Program-made: the position numbers and the translations under genes | Assembly (NCBI RefSeq): GCF_013375555.1 | Contig: NZ_JABXWB010000001.1 | Span: 2,666,001-2,730,000, forward strand | DNA from: Sphingobium sp. EM0848 | GTDB lineage: Bacteria > Pseudomonadota > Alphaproteobacteria > Sphingomonadales > Sphingomonadaceae | Direction of reading: 5' to 3' | DNA length: 64,000 bases | Shown: one piece after another, positions 24,508-32,131 of the stretch | Numbering within the stretch: the first letter of the stretch is position 1 | Layout of the letters: each line of letters begins with the position of its first letter | The notes under the pieces: model-generated | Seen by the model: the letters and a program-made list of their open reading frames with translations, nothing else | Told to the model about the DNA's origin: nothing | Databases searched by the model: none

Positions 24508-24768
24508 ATGGGCAGGAAAAAGCGCTATCTGACGGCGACGATGCCGGATGGTTATGTGAAGACCATCGGCCCGACGGCCGATCCCTTCACCCATTATTGG
24601 CGGATCGTCGCCGAGCTGGAAAATGGCAAGACCGAGATATTCTGGGGTCATACGCGGTCGCTGGCCGAAGCGAAGAAGAAACGGACCGCTGCGGAGGAAG
24701 GCGCCCGGATGCGCGGCTGGAAAAGCTATGCGTTCGAGATTGCGGAACTGGTCGAGATGCCCGTTTAA
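24508..24768 (+). CDS. Unrecognised 86-residue basic protein
   Basis: An 86-residue soluble protein that I do not recognise. It is rich in Lys/Arg at the N-terminus (MGRKKRYLTAT) and in the middle (SLAEAKKKRTAAEEGARM), with no signal peptide or membrane segment. Its start 3 bp after the metallohydrolase stop and the normal base composition argue that it is a real gene of the SCO-ycgN-hydrolase transcript. Its last 4 bp overlap the convergent trhO gene. Confidence 0.7.
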   Translation: MGRKKRYLTATMPDGYVKTIGPTADPFTHYWRIVAELENGKTEIFWGHTRSLAEAKKKRTAAEEGARMRGWKSYAFEIAELVEMPV

Positions 24769-25601
24769 CCTTGCTTCCTGTGCGGCCAGACGCCCGACCC
24801 GTCAGCGGGACAGTGGTGGACGGCGTCGCGCGGATGCGGCAGGCCGCAGGCGCGGCAGGTGAGATAGTCGCCCGCTTTCAGCCCATGGCCCACGGCCACC
24901 CGCTCATCGAAGACATAGCAATCGCCCTGCCAGCGGCTGTCCGCTTCGGGCATTTCCTCCAGATAGCGCAGGATGCCGCCGCGCAGATGATAGACCTCTT
25001 CAAATCCGCGTGAACGGACCAGTGCGGTCGATTTCTCGCACCTTATGCCGCCGGTGCAGAACATGGCGATGCGCGGCTCGCGCCCCTCTTCGCGCAGTTT
25101 GTCGGCAAAATCGTCGAACCAAGCGGGGAAATCGCGGAAGGAGCGGGTGCCGGGATCGATCGCGCCCTGGAAGCTGCCGACCGACACTTCATAGGCATTG
25201 CGCGTGTCGATGATCACCGTGTCGGGATCGGCGATCAGTTCGTTCCATGCGGCGGGATCGAGATAGGCGCCGGCCTGGTTCGCCGGATCGAGATCGCCTG
25301 CGCCCATGGTCACGATTTCTGCCTTCACCTTCACCTTCATCCGGGCGAAGGGGGCTTCATCGCTCTGGGCATATTTGACGTCGAGATCGGCGCAGCCGGG
25401 CAGGGTGCGGATATGTGTCAACAGGGCCGCAATGCCCGCCTCGCTCCCGGCGACCGTGCCGTTTATCCCTTCGCCCGCGACGATCAGCGTGCCGCAGGTG
25501 CCAAGGTCAGCGCAGAGCTGGCGCAGGTCGCGCGCGATCGCGTCGGGGTCTGGGAAGGGAGCAAAGCGGTAGAGCGCGGCAATGGTGAAGGGTTGGGCCA
25601 T
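24765..25601 (-). CDS. trhO: tRNA uridine-34 hydroxylase (rhodanese-like TrhO)
   Basis: A 278-residue protein of the YceA/TrhO family, which installs 5-hydroxyuridine at tRNA position 34 using oxygen. An N-terminal acylphosphatase-like part (TIAALYRFAPF...) precedes a rhodanese domain with the Cys loop 'MFCTGGIRCEKSTALV'. A C-terminal Cys/His segment 'CRACGLPHPRDAVHHCP' looks zinc-binding. The ATG at 25601 gives MAQPFTIAALYRF, a normal N-terminus, while the longest frame adds 22 unlikely residues. It is divergent from pdeM, with 64 bp between. Confidence 0.9.
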   Translation of the reverse strand: MAQPFTIAALYRFAPFPDPDAIARDLRQLCADLGTCGTLIVAGEGINGTVAGSEAGIAALLTHIRTLPGCADLDVKYAQSDEAPFARMKVKVKAEIVTMGAGDLDPANQAGAYLDPAAWNELIADPDTVIIDTRNAYEVSVGSFQGAIDPGTRSFRDFPAWFDDFADKLREEGREPRIAMFCTGGIRCEKSTALVRSRGFEEVYHLRGGILRYLEEMPEADSRWQGDCYVFDERVAVGHGLKAGDYLTCRACGLPHPRDAVHHCPADGSGVWPHRKQG

Positions 25602-25665
25602 GCGCGCCCCATAGCCTGTTGCCGCTCCTCTTGAAAGCGGGGAGCCAAGGGCGCATAGCCTCGCC

Positions 25666-26331
25666 ATGGTTCCCCTTTCGTTCGCAGGTCACGAGTTTCT
25701 GGCATTGCCCGAGGCGGCCTTGTTCTGGCCGGCGCAGGGCGCGCTGCTGGTGGCGGACCTGCATTTCGAAAAGGCGAGCTGGTATGCGCGCTTCGGCCAG
25801 TTCCTGCCGCCGCATGACAGCCGGGCGACGCTGGATATGATCGAGGCGCTGGTCGAGCGGACCGGCGCGCGGGCGGTCTGGTCGTTGGGGGACAGTTTTC
25901 ACGATGCCGATGGCGCGGCGCGGCTGGACCCGCAGGCAAGGGCGCGGCTGGAGGCCCTGACCGATCGGCTGGATTGGGTGTGGATCACTGGCAATCATGA
26001 CGTCGCTTTGGCGGAAACCCCGGGGGGCAGGCGTTGCACGGACATGCCGGTCGATGGCATCTGGCTGCGGCATGAGGCTGATCCGGTTGATTTCCGGCCG
26101 GAAATTTCGGGTCATTTCCATCCCAAGCTCCGCCTGTCGTTGCGCGGGCGACATGTATCGCGGCGTTGCTTTGTCGGATCGCGGACCAAGCTCATCCTTC
26201 CGGCGCTGGGGGCGCTGACGGGCGGACTGGATGCGGGACATGGGGAGATCCGGCGGATCATGGGACCGGACGCCATGGCATTGGTGCCGGTCGCGGACCG
26301 ATTGCTGCGTTTTCCGCTCAATCCGAAATGA
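25666..26331 (+). CDS. pdeM: Ligase-associated metallophosphoesterase PdeM
   Basis: A 221-residue calcineurin-like phosphoesterase of the ligase-associated DNA damage response group (TIGR04123-like). The metal motifs are all there: 'VADLHFEKASW' (DxH), 'GDSFHDADG' (GDxxxD), 'TGNHDVAL' (GNHD) and 'GHFHPKLR' (GHxH). In many bacteria it sits beside the Lhr-type helicase, a DNA ligase and an exonuclease. Here no partner is adjacent, although an Lhr-type helicase lies 33 kb away (59500-61911). It is divergent from trhO. Confidence 0.9.
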   Translation: MVPLSFAGHEFLALPEAALFWPAQGALLVADLHFEKASWYARFGQFLPPHDSRATLDMIEALVERTGARAVWSLGDSFHDADGAARLDPQARARLEALTDRLDWVWITGNHDVALAETPGGRRCTDMPVDGIWLRHEADPVDFRPEISGHFHPKLRLSLRGRHVSRRCFVGSRTKLILPALGALTGGLDAGHGEIRRIMGPDAMALVPVADRLLRFPLNPK

Positions 26332-26481
26332 CCTTAGGGAAACGCTAATTTAAGCTGTTCCTGCTAGGCATTAAATACCGGAAAATGCAGGGCTATCTTG
26401 CCTTTGTGACGCCATGTCCGCATGATCCGGGAACATCCGACGCGTGGGGAAAATCGCGGGGATGAGGAGAGGGAGCGTAAT

Positions 26482-29265
26482 ATGAAGGGGAAGAGCCTTT
26501 GGCTGATATCCGCCGCCATGGTCGCATTGGGCAACCTTCCGGCGGCGTGGGCGCAGGACAGCAGCGCCGCCGCTGAACCGGACAACGTCAATATCATCGT
26601 CACCGCAACGCGGCGCGCCAGTCCCTTGTCGGATGTGCCGATCGCCGTGTCGGCCGTTACCGCGCAGGCGATGCAGAACAGCGGCGCCACTGATATTCGG
26701 TCGCTGAACCAGCTCGCGCCGTCGCTGCTGTTGTCGTCCACCGGAACGGAAGCCAATGCCTCGGCGCGTATTCGCGGGATTGGTACAGTGGGCGACAATC
26801 CGGGGCTGGAAAGCTCCGTCGCGGTGTTCATCGACGGGGTTTACCGATCGCGCACGGGCGCGGGTCTCAACGAACTGGGCGAGATCGAGCGGGTCGAGGT
26901 GCTGCGCGGACCGCAGGGGACCCTGTTCGGGCGCAATGCCTCGGCGGGTCTGATCAACATCATCAGCAAGGCGCCGGAGTTCAAGCTGGGCGGCAAGGCC
27001 GAGGTTACCTACGGCAATTATGACTATTGGCGTCTGGCGGGCCGCATCACCGGGCCGGTCAGCGATCAGCTGGCGCTCAGTCTGGATGGCGTCTGGTCGA
27101 AGCGCGACGGCTTCTTCGATCTGGTCGACGCAGCGGGCAAGAAGGTCGGCGACACCAACGACCGTGACCGCTATTTCCTGCGCGGACAGGCGCTGTTCGA
27201 GCCGAATGATGCGCTCTCCGTCCGGCTGATCGGGGATTATACCAACCGCGACGAAAGCTGCTGCGGTGCGGCCTATATCGAGACGCGGGAGCGGCGCCCG
27301 GTGGCGGGCGGGGGTTACAGCACCGCGCCGTTCAATCGGATCGCGGCGATCCTGGCGGGGCAGGGCAGTGTCTTTGCCGCCGATCCCTATGACCGCCAGC
27401 TTCACATCACGCCGGGCCGCGATTATGTGAGCAAGCTCAAGGATTGGGGTGTTTCGGGCGAGATCAATTATGATCTCGGCGGGGCCAAGCTGACCAGCAT
27501 CACCGCCTATCGCGACTATAAGAGCCAGGATTATGGCGATTATGACTATAGCGGAGCCGACCTGCTCTATCGCGATCCCAACACCTACCGCCAGTTCCGT
27601 ACCTTTACCCAGGAATTGCGGGCGCAGGGTTCCGCCTTTGGCGAGGTGCTCGACTGGCTGGTGGGCGGCTATTATGCGCATGAGAAGCTGACGCTGGAGG
27701 ATAATATCCGTTTCGGCGCGGATTATGGGCGCTTTGCGGCCTGCCGTTTGATGGCGGGGGCAAAGGTGAACAGCAACTTCAACGCGGCCCAGTTGGCGGC
27801 TTGTGGAAGCGGTCTTATAACGCCGACTTTGATAGGACTTACGCAGAATGGCCTGAATGCTGGTCTGACAGCGGCCTTTCAGCAAGCAGGTTTGTCACCT
27901 GTAATCGCAGCTGCGCGCGCTTCCGCAATTTCTGCGGGTCTGGCAGGCGGCTTGACTGCATTGACCAATATTCAATCGGGGGCGGGTGACCAAGCCTCGC
28001 TTTATCATCAGAAGAGCGAGAATTGGGCGCTGTTCACGCATAATATCATCCATATCACCAAGCGGCTCGATCTGACTCTGGGCCTTCGCTACACGCATGA
28101 GCGCAAGCGCTTCTCGGCTGATTTTGAAAATAATAACGACACCTGCGTGACGTTGCAGAACTCCAGTTTGCCAGGGATCGCGACCGCTGGGCTGGGGGAT
28201 GCATCGGCCTTAGCAGGAGGCATTCTGACCTTAGGTTGTCTTGGTAATAGTTCCAGCGGCCTTAACGCGCTTAATCTTAAAGATAAAACCAGCGATGGGG
28301 AATTTTCCGGCACTGCCGTCCTCTCGTGGAAGCCGGTGGATGAGTTGCTGGTCTATGGCAGCTATTCGAAGGGCTATAAGGCCGGTGGTTACAATCTCGA
28401 TCGGTTCCAACTGGGATCGACGGGGCTGAACGCGGTTCCCGCTGTGTTTTCGCCACGTCAGCCTTCGGACGTGACCAGCCTGCGCTTCGCCGCCGAGAAG
28501 GTCGATGTCTTTGAAATCGGTCTGAAATATACCCAGCCCAAATGGAGCGCGAACATCGCCGCCTTCCGGCAGGAGTTCAAGAATTTCCAGCTCAATACGT
28601 TCAACGGCACCAGCTTCGTGGTCCAGAACATCAATGGCTGTGACAGTGGTCTGACGGCATCGCGGACCTGCGCCAGCGATGATGTCGGCCCGGGTCTGAT
28701 CAGTCAGGGCGTCGAGTTGGAACTGTCGGCAATGCCGGTGCGCAATGTCCGCTTCGCCGGTGGTTTCACCTATGCTCGCGCCCGGTTCGCCAACAGGCTG
28801 GTCGGCAGCAGCAATGGCGCGGTGCCGCTCGATCCGGCGCTGTTCCTGTTGCACGGATCCGTCAACTCGCAGGCGCCGGAGGTAGTGACCACGGTCAGCG
28901 CATCATGGACGCCCAGCCTGGGCACGGGTGGGCTGTCGGCGCTTTTCTACATTGATGGGCGCATGACCGGCGACTTCAACACCGGGTCCGACCTGTTCCC
29001 AGAAAAGCGCCAGGACGGCTATGCGGTCTTCAACGCCCGCATCGGCATCCGTGGGCCGCAGCAGCGCTGGGCGGTCGAATTCTGGGGTCAGAATATCTTC
29101 AACCAGGATTACACCCAGGTTGCCTTCAGCAGTCCGTTGCAGTCGAGCAGCCCGGCCACCTCGACCATCGCGCAGTTCCCCACCGCGCCGATGGCGAACC
29201 AGCTGATCTCGGCCTATCTGGCCGAACCGCGCACTTACGGCATCACTTTGCGCGGGAGTTTCTGA
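26482..29265 (+). CDS. TonB-dependent outer membrane receptor
   Basis: A 927-residue TonB-dependent receptor. The signal peptide (MKGKSLWLISAAMVALGNLP) is followed by a TonB-box-like 'VNIIVTATRRASPL', a plug with 'GTVGDNPGLESSVAVFIDGV' and 'EVLRGPQGTLFGRNASAGLI', and a barrel ending in Phe (ITLRGSF). Sphingomonads carry many such receptors for siderophores, glycans or aromatics; the ligand is unknown here. The ATG at 26482 follows GAGGAGAGGGAG. Two loop regions (about 27800-27990 and 28130-28310) have unlike codon use. The 3' end overlaps yggS by 23 bp. Confidence 0.93.
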   Translation: MKGKSLWLISAAMVALGNLPAAWAQDSSAAAEPDNVNIIVTATRRASPLSDVPIAVSAVTAQAMQNSGATDIRSLNQLAPSLLLSSTGTEANASARIRGIGTVGDNPGLESSVAVFIDGVYRSRTGAGLNELGEIERVEVLRGPQGTLFGRNASAGLINIISKAPEFKLGGKAEVTYGNYDYWRLAGRITGPVSDQLALSLDGVWSKRDGFFDLVDAAGKKVGDTNDRDRYFLRGQALFEPNDALSVRLIGDYTNRDESCCGAAYIETRERRPVAGGGYSTAPFNRIAAILAGQGSVFAADPYDRQLHITPGRDYVSKLKDWGVSGEINYDLGGAKLTSITAYRDYKSQDYGDYDYSGADLLYRDPNTYRQFRTFTQELRAQGSAFGEVLDWLVGGYYAHEKLTLEDNIRFGADYGRFAACRLMAGAKVNSNFNAAQLAACGSGLITPTLIGLTQNGLNAGLTAAFQQAGLSPVIAAARASAISAGLAGGLTALTNIQSGAGDQASLYHQKSENWALFTHNIIHITKRLDLTLGLRYTHERKRFSADFENNNDTCVTLQNSSLPGIATAGLGDASALAGGILTLGCLGNSSSGLNALNLKDKTSDGEFSGTAVLSWKPVDELLVYGSYSKGYKAGGYNLDRFQLGSTGLNAVPAVFSPRQPSDVTSLRFAAEKVDVFEIGLKYTQPKWSANIAAFRQEFKNFQLNTFNGTSFVVQNINGCDSGLTASRTCASDDVGPGLISQGVELELSAMPVRNVRFAGGFTYARARFANRLVGSSNGAVPLDPALFLLHGSVNSQAPEVVTTVSASWTPSLGTGGLSALFYIDGRMTGDFNTGSDLFPEKRQDGYAVFNARIGIRGPQQRWAVEFWGQNIFNQDYTQVAFSSPLQSSSPATSTIAQFPTAPMANQLISAYLAEPRTYGITLRGSF

Positions 29266-29977
29266 CCATGCCCCTGCCGCTCGTCGGATCGGGGCGAGCG
29301 GCGGACGGGCGTTCGCCGAACAAGGCGGTGCCGACGCGGATGTCGGTGGCGCCCAGCATGATCGCCGTTTCATAATCGCCCGACATGCCCATGGAGAGGC
29401 GCGCGAGACCTTCCTCGCGCGCCATTTTTGCGAGCAGCGCGAAAAAGGGCGCCGGTTCGATGTCGGCGGGGGGGACGCACATCAGGCCGAGCAGGGGAAT
29501 GTCGGCGGCCCGCGCCGCCTTGATCAGTGCCGGGGTATCGGCGATGGCGCAGCCGCCCTTCTGCTCCTCCGCACCGATATTGACCTGGATATAGCAGGGA
29601 ATGCGGCGGTCGGCGGCGTCCATCGCTTTGGTCAGCGCGGTCAGCAACGATGGCCGGTCGAGCGAATGGATGACGTCGAACAGGGCAATGGCGTCGGCCG
29701 CCTTGTTGGACTGAAGCTGGCCGACCAGATGCAGTTGGAGATCGGCACATTCTTCGCGCAGGGCGGGCCATTTGCCCTGCGCTTCCTGCACGCGATTTTC
29801 CCCGAAGGCGCGCTGGCCGGCGTCAATCAGGGGACGGATGGCGTCGGCCGCCTGCGTCTTGGATATGGCGATCAGGGTGATGTCGTCGGCGGTGCGGTCC
29901 GTCAGGCGCGCGGCGCGGCCCATGGCTTCGCGGACGGTAGCCAATCGCTGGGCCGCTTCGAGGGTGTCGGTCGTCAT
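29243..29977 (-). CDS. yggS: YggS family PLP homeostasis protein
   Basis: A 244-residue PLP-binding TIM-barrel protein (YggS/PROSC) that controls pyridoxal phosphate levels and has no known catalytic reaction. The PLP lysine is in 'ITLIAISKTQAADAIRPL'; 'FGENRVQEAQGKW' and 'LSMGMSGDYETAI' are family signatures. The C-terminus (about 20 residues after 'GTALFGERP') is longer than usual and covers the overlap with the TonB receptor gene. The ATG at 29977 gives MTTDTLEAAQRL; an ATG at 30001 would overlap the divergent ThiE-like gene. Confidence 0.92.
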   Translation of the reverse strand: MTTDTLEAAQRLATVREAMGRAARLTDRTADDITLIAISKTQAADAIRPLIDAGQRAFGENRVQEAQGKWPALREECADLQLHLVGQLQSNKAADAIALFDVIHSLDRPSLLTALTKAMDAADRRIPCYIQVNIGAEEQKGGCAIADTPALIKAARAADIPLLGLMCVPPADIEPAPFFALLAKMAREEGLARLSMGMSGDYETAIMLGATDIRVGTALFGERPSAARPDPTSGRGMVRNSRAK

Positions 29978-29999
29978 GGGGGCTGCTATAGGCAGGGCC

Positions 30000-30563
30000 A
30001 TGAAGCCTCGCCACCGCAAAAAATTGCCGGCCATCTGGTTGCTGACGGATGAGCGCGTGGCGAAGGAGGCTTTGCTGGCTGCCGCGCGGCGCTTGCCCAA
30101 GGGGGAGGCGGGGATCGTGCTGCGCCATTATCGGACGCCGACAACCGAGCGGCGGGCCTTGTTCGACCGGCTGGCTGCCATCGCGCGGAGACGGCGGCTG
30201 ACGCTGATGCTGGGCGGCACGGCGGCGCAGGCGGCAGCGTGGGGCGCGGCTGGCTGGCATGGGCGGGATGGGCGGAGGGCCATGCGCCCGCTGCTGCACA
30301 GCGCGCCGGTACATGATGCGCAGGAATTGAGGGCGGCCGAGAGGGGGAGGGCGGACTTCATCTTTCTCTCGCCGCTGTTTCCGACGCGGTCGCATCCGGG
30401 CGCACGGACATTGGGGCGGGTGCGTTTCGCGGCGCTGGCGCGGCGGGCCGACATGGACGTGATTGCGCTGGGCGGGGTGCGTGCGGTGCACCGGCCCATG
30501 TTGACGGGAATCGGAGCCTCCGGCTGGGCAGCTATTGACGGTTTGTTGATCGAGCGGCGGTGA
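30000..30563 (+). CDS. Thiamine phosphate synthase-like (ThiE/TenI) protein
   Basis: A 187-residue protein with the shape of a ThiE/TenI barrel: 'LPAIWLLTDERVAKEAL' at the start, 'DFIFLSPLFPTRSHPGA' in the phosphate-binding position and 'VIALGGVRAVH' near the end. It is shorter than ThiE (about 210) and the pyrimidine-binding segment is changed, so it may be a TenI-like regulator or a divergent enzyme rather than true ThiE. It starts 22 bp from the divergent yggS gene, so they share a promoter region. Confidence 0.75.
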   Translation: MKPRHRKKLPAIWLLTDERVAKEALLAAARRLPKGEAGIVLRHYRTPTTERRALFDRLAAIARRRRLTLMLGGTAAQAAAWGAAGWHGRDGRRAMRPLLHSAPVHDAQELRAAERGRADFIFLSPLFPTRSHPGARTLGRVRFAALARRADMDVIALGGVRAVHRPMLTGIGASGWAAIDGLLIERR

Positions 30564-30625
30564 CCGTCGTCAGCGCACGCATTTTGCGGCCCGCAACAGG
30601 CACAGGATATCGCAGGCTCGTGCTT

Positions 30626-31360
30626 TTAGAATTTGAAGATCGTGCCCAGATAGACGGCCTGGGCATCCTGCCGGTCGTCGGTCATCGGCGTCAGGCGGCC
30701 AGCGAAGCTGTTATTGTAGCGAATGCCGGCGGTGACGTTCAGGTTACGCGTGAGCGAATAGGAACTGGCCAAATCCAGCGAATAATCCTTGTCCGCACTG
30801 GGATTGCGGATCGTCGCGGCGGGTTCGCGGCGGCTTTCGATCAGCACCTTGGTGCTGAAGCGATCCTTCTTGTCCCGATCCCGATCCAGCGAGAAATTCT
30901 TGGCGCCCGCCATTTCGACAGGAACCGGATCCAGCTCCTTGCGGCCCACGGCTTCCGGCAAAGCGAACTTGCGCCAGTTATGCGCGCTGTTCAGGCTGAA
31001 CGCGACCGGCGCGATGTTCACCGTGTCAAGCGTGCGGCTGACGGCGATGCGGTCATTGAGATCGGCTGCGCGCACCATCACGGTGACGGAGCGCTGACCG
31101 CTCAGCGAGCCGCTGGTCGGCGTGAAGCGGAAATGCTGGCGCCCCGCCGACGCCGCGATCTTCGCATAGGCGGCTGCCAGGCGCGGGTCTTTGGTCGTGG
31201 GGGTGAAAGAGGAGATGCTGCCAAGCGCGCCGAGCGACACGGGAACATCCGCGCGCAGTCGCACGAGATCAGTTGCAGCGCCGATTGCCGGAGACAGCAT
31301 AAAGCCGGCTGCGGCGATTGCCGAGCCTGCCAATGCAATATGTCCCCTTTTCAGGCGCAT
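30626..31360 (-). CDS. Exported protein, probable outer membrane beta-barrel
   Basis: A 244-residue protein that I do not recognise. It has a signal peptide (MRLKRGHIALAGSAIAAAGF...) with likely cleavage near IGAAT. The C-terminal third alternates polar and hydrophobic residues ('YSLDLASSYSLTRNLNVTAG', 'IRYNNSFAGRL') and ends in Phe (LGTIFKF), the signature for Bam assembly. Together these suggest a small beta-barrel such as a porin-like surface protein. It is a single gene, convergent with the ThiE-like gene. Confidence 0.7.
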   Translation of the reverse strand: MRLKRGHIALAGSAIAAAGFMLSPAIGAATDLVRLRADVPVSLGALGSISSFTPTTKDPRLAAAYAKIAASAGRQHFRFTPTSGSLSGQRSVTVMVRAADLNDRIAVSRTLDTVNIAPVAFSLNSAHNWRKFALPEAVGRKELDPVPVEMAGAKNFSLDRDRDKKDRFSTKVLIESRREPAATIRNPSADKDYSLDLASSYSLTRNLNVTAGIRYNNSFAGRLTPMTDDRQDAQAVYLGTIFKF

Positions 31361-31596
31361 GATCCGAATCTCTTCCCCGCCGACTACTTTTCTAGGACTC
31401 TCTCTACACGCAAGACTCTGAAATTGGTAGAGCGCGCCCCGTTTTTTATCCGGCCTGTTGCACGGAATACACAGGACTCGTTCACCCGCGCGACGAACCG
31501 TGGTGGGGCTGCCGAAGGTGGCGGCCCGGTCCCTCTTGCCGATTGGCGCGGCTTCTCTATAGAAGCGAAGCGTTTTTCTCGTTTGATGGGACAGTC
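31361..31596. other. Divergent promoter region, 236 bp
   Basis: Between the minus-strand barrel gene and the DUF3576 lipoprotein. No gene, hairpin or repeat was recognised; both promoters should lie here. Confidence 0.35.
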
Positions 31597-32049
31597 ATGA
31601 TGGTCCGCCGCCTTTCCACGCCCCTTTCCGCCGGTCTGCTGCTGGCAGCTGTTCTGCCGCTCGCCGCTTGCGGCGGTGGCGCCAAGGATCGTCCCAAGGC
31701 GGATCTCGCCGCGTCGAAGGTCACGACCATTGGCGTCAACGCCTATCTGTGGCGCGCGACGCTGGACACCCTGTCCTTCATGCCGATGGTGCAGACGGAT
31801 TCGAACGGCGGCGTGATCGTGACCGACTGGTACGCCAATCCGAACAGCCCCAATGAACGGATGAAGCTGACCGTCTCGATCCTCGATCAGGATCTGCGCG
31901 CCGATGCGCTGCGCGTCGCCGCCAGCCGTCAGGTCAGCCAGAACGGCCAGTGGGTCGATGCCCCGGTTCAGGCCGCGACCGTGCAGAAGCTGGAGGAGAT
32001 CATCCTGACCAAGGCGCGCGATCTGCGCCGCATGGCGATTGCAGGCTAA
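31597..32049 (+). CDS. DUF3576 family lipoprotein
   Basis: A 150-residue lipoprotein of the DUF3576 family, found mainly in alphaproteobacteria just upstream of leuS. The lipobox is 'VLPLAACGGG' (about 20-29). The mature part has 'IGVNAYLWRATLDTLSFMPM' and 'VTDWYANPNSPNERMKLTVS', both conserved in the family. The function is unknown, but its position beside leuS and lptE hints at envelope biogenesis. The ATG at 31597 is followed at once by a second ATG (31600). Confidence 0.85.
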   Translation: MMVRRLSTPLSAGLLLAAVLPLAACGGGAKDRPKADLAASKVTTIGVNAYLWRATLDTLSFMPMVQTDSNGGVIVTDWYANPNSPNERMKLTVSILDQDLRADALRVAASRQVSQNGQWVDAPVQAATVQKLEEIILTKARDLRRMAIAG

Positions 32050-32082
32050 AGCCCTTTTTTCCGTCGATTTTATGAAACAACG

Positions 32083-32108
32083 GGGCTGGGCTTGCAAAAG
32101 CTCAGCCC
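32083..32108 (+). terminator. Hairpin between DUF3576 and leuS
   Basis: GGGCTGGGCTT-GCAA-AAGCTCAGCCC, an 11-bp stem with one G-T pair, then GAATGCATTTTG. It is a weak-tract terminator or an attenuator in the leuS leader, 24 bp before the leuS start. Confidence 0.5.
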
Positions 32109-32131
32109 GAATGCATTTTGAGGACTAACCC

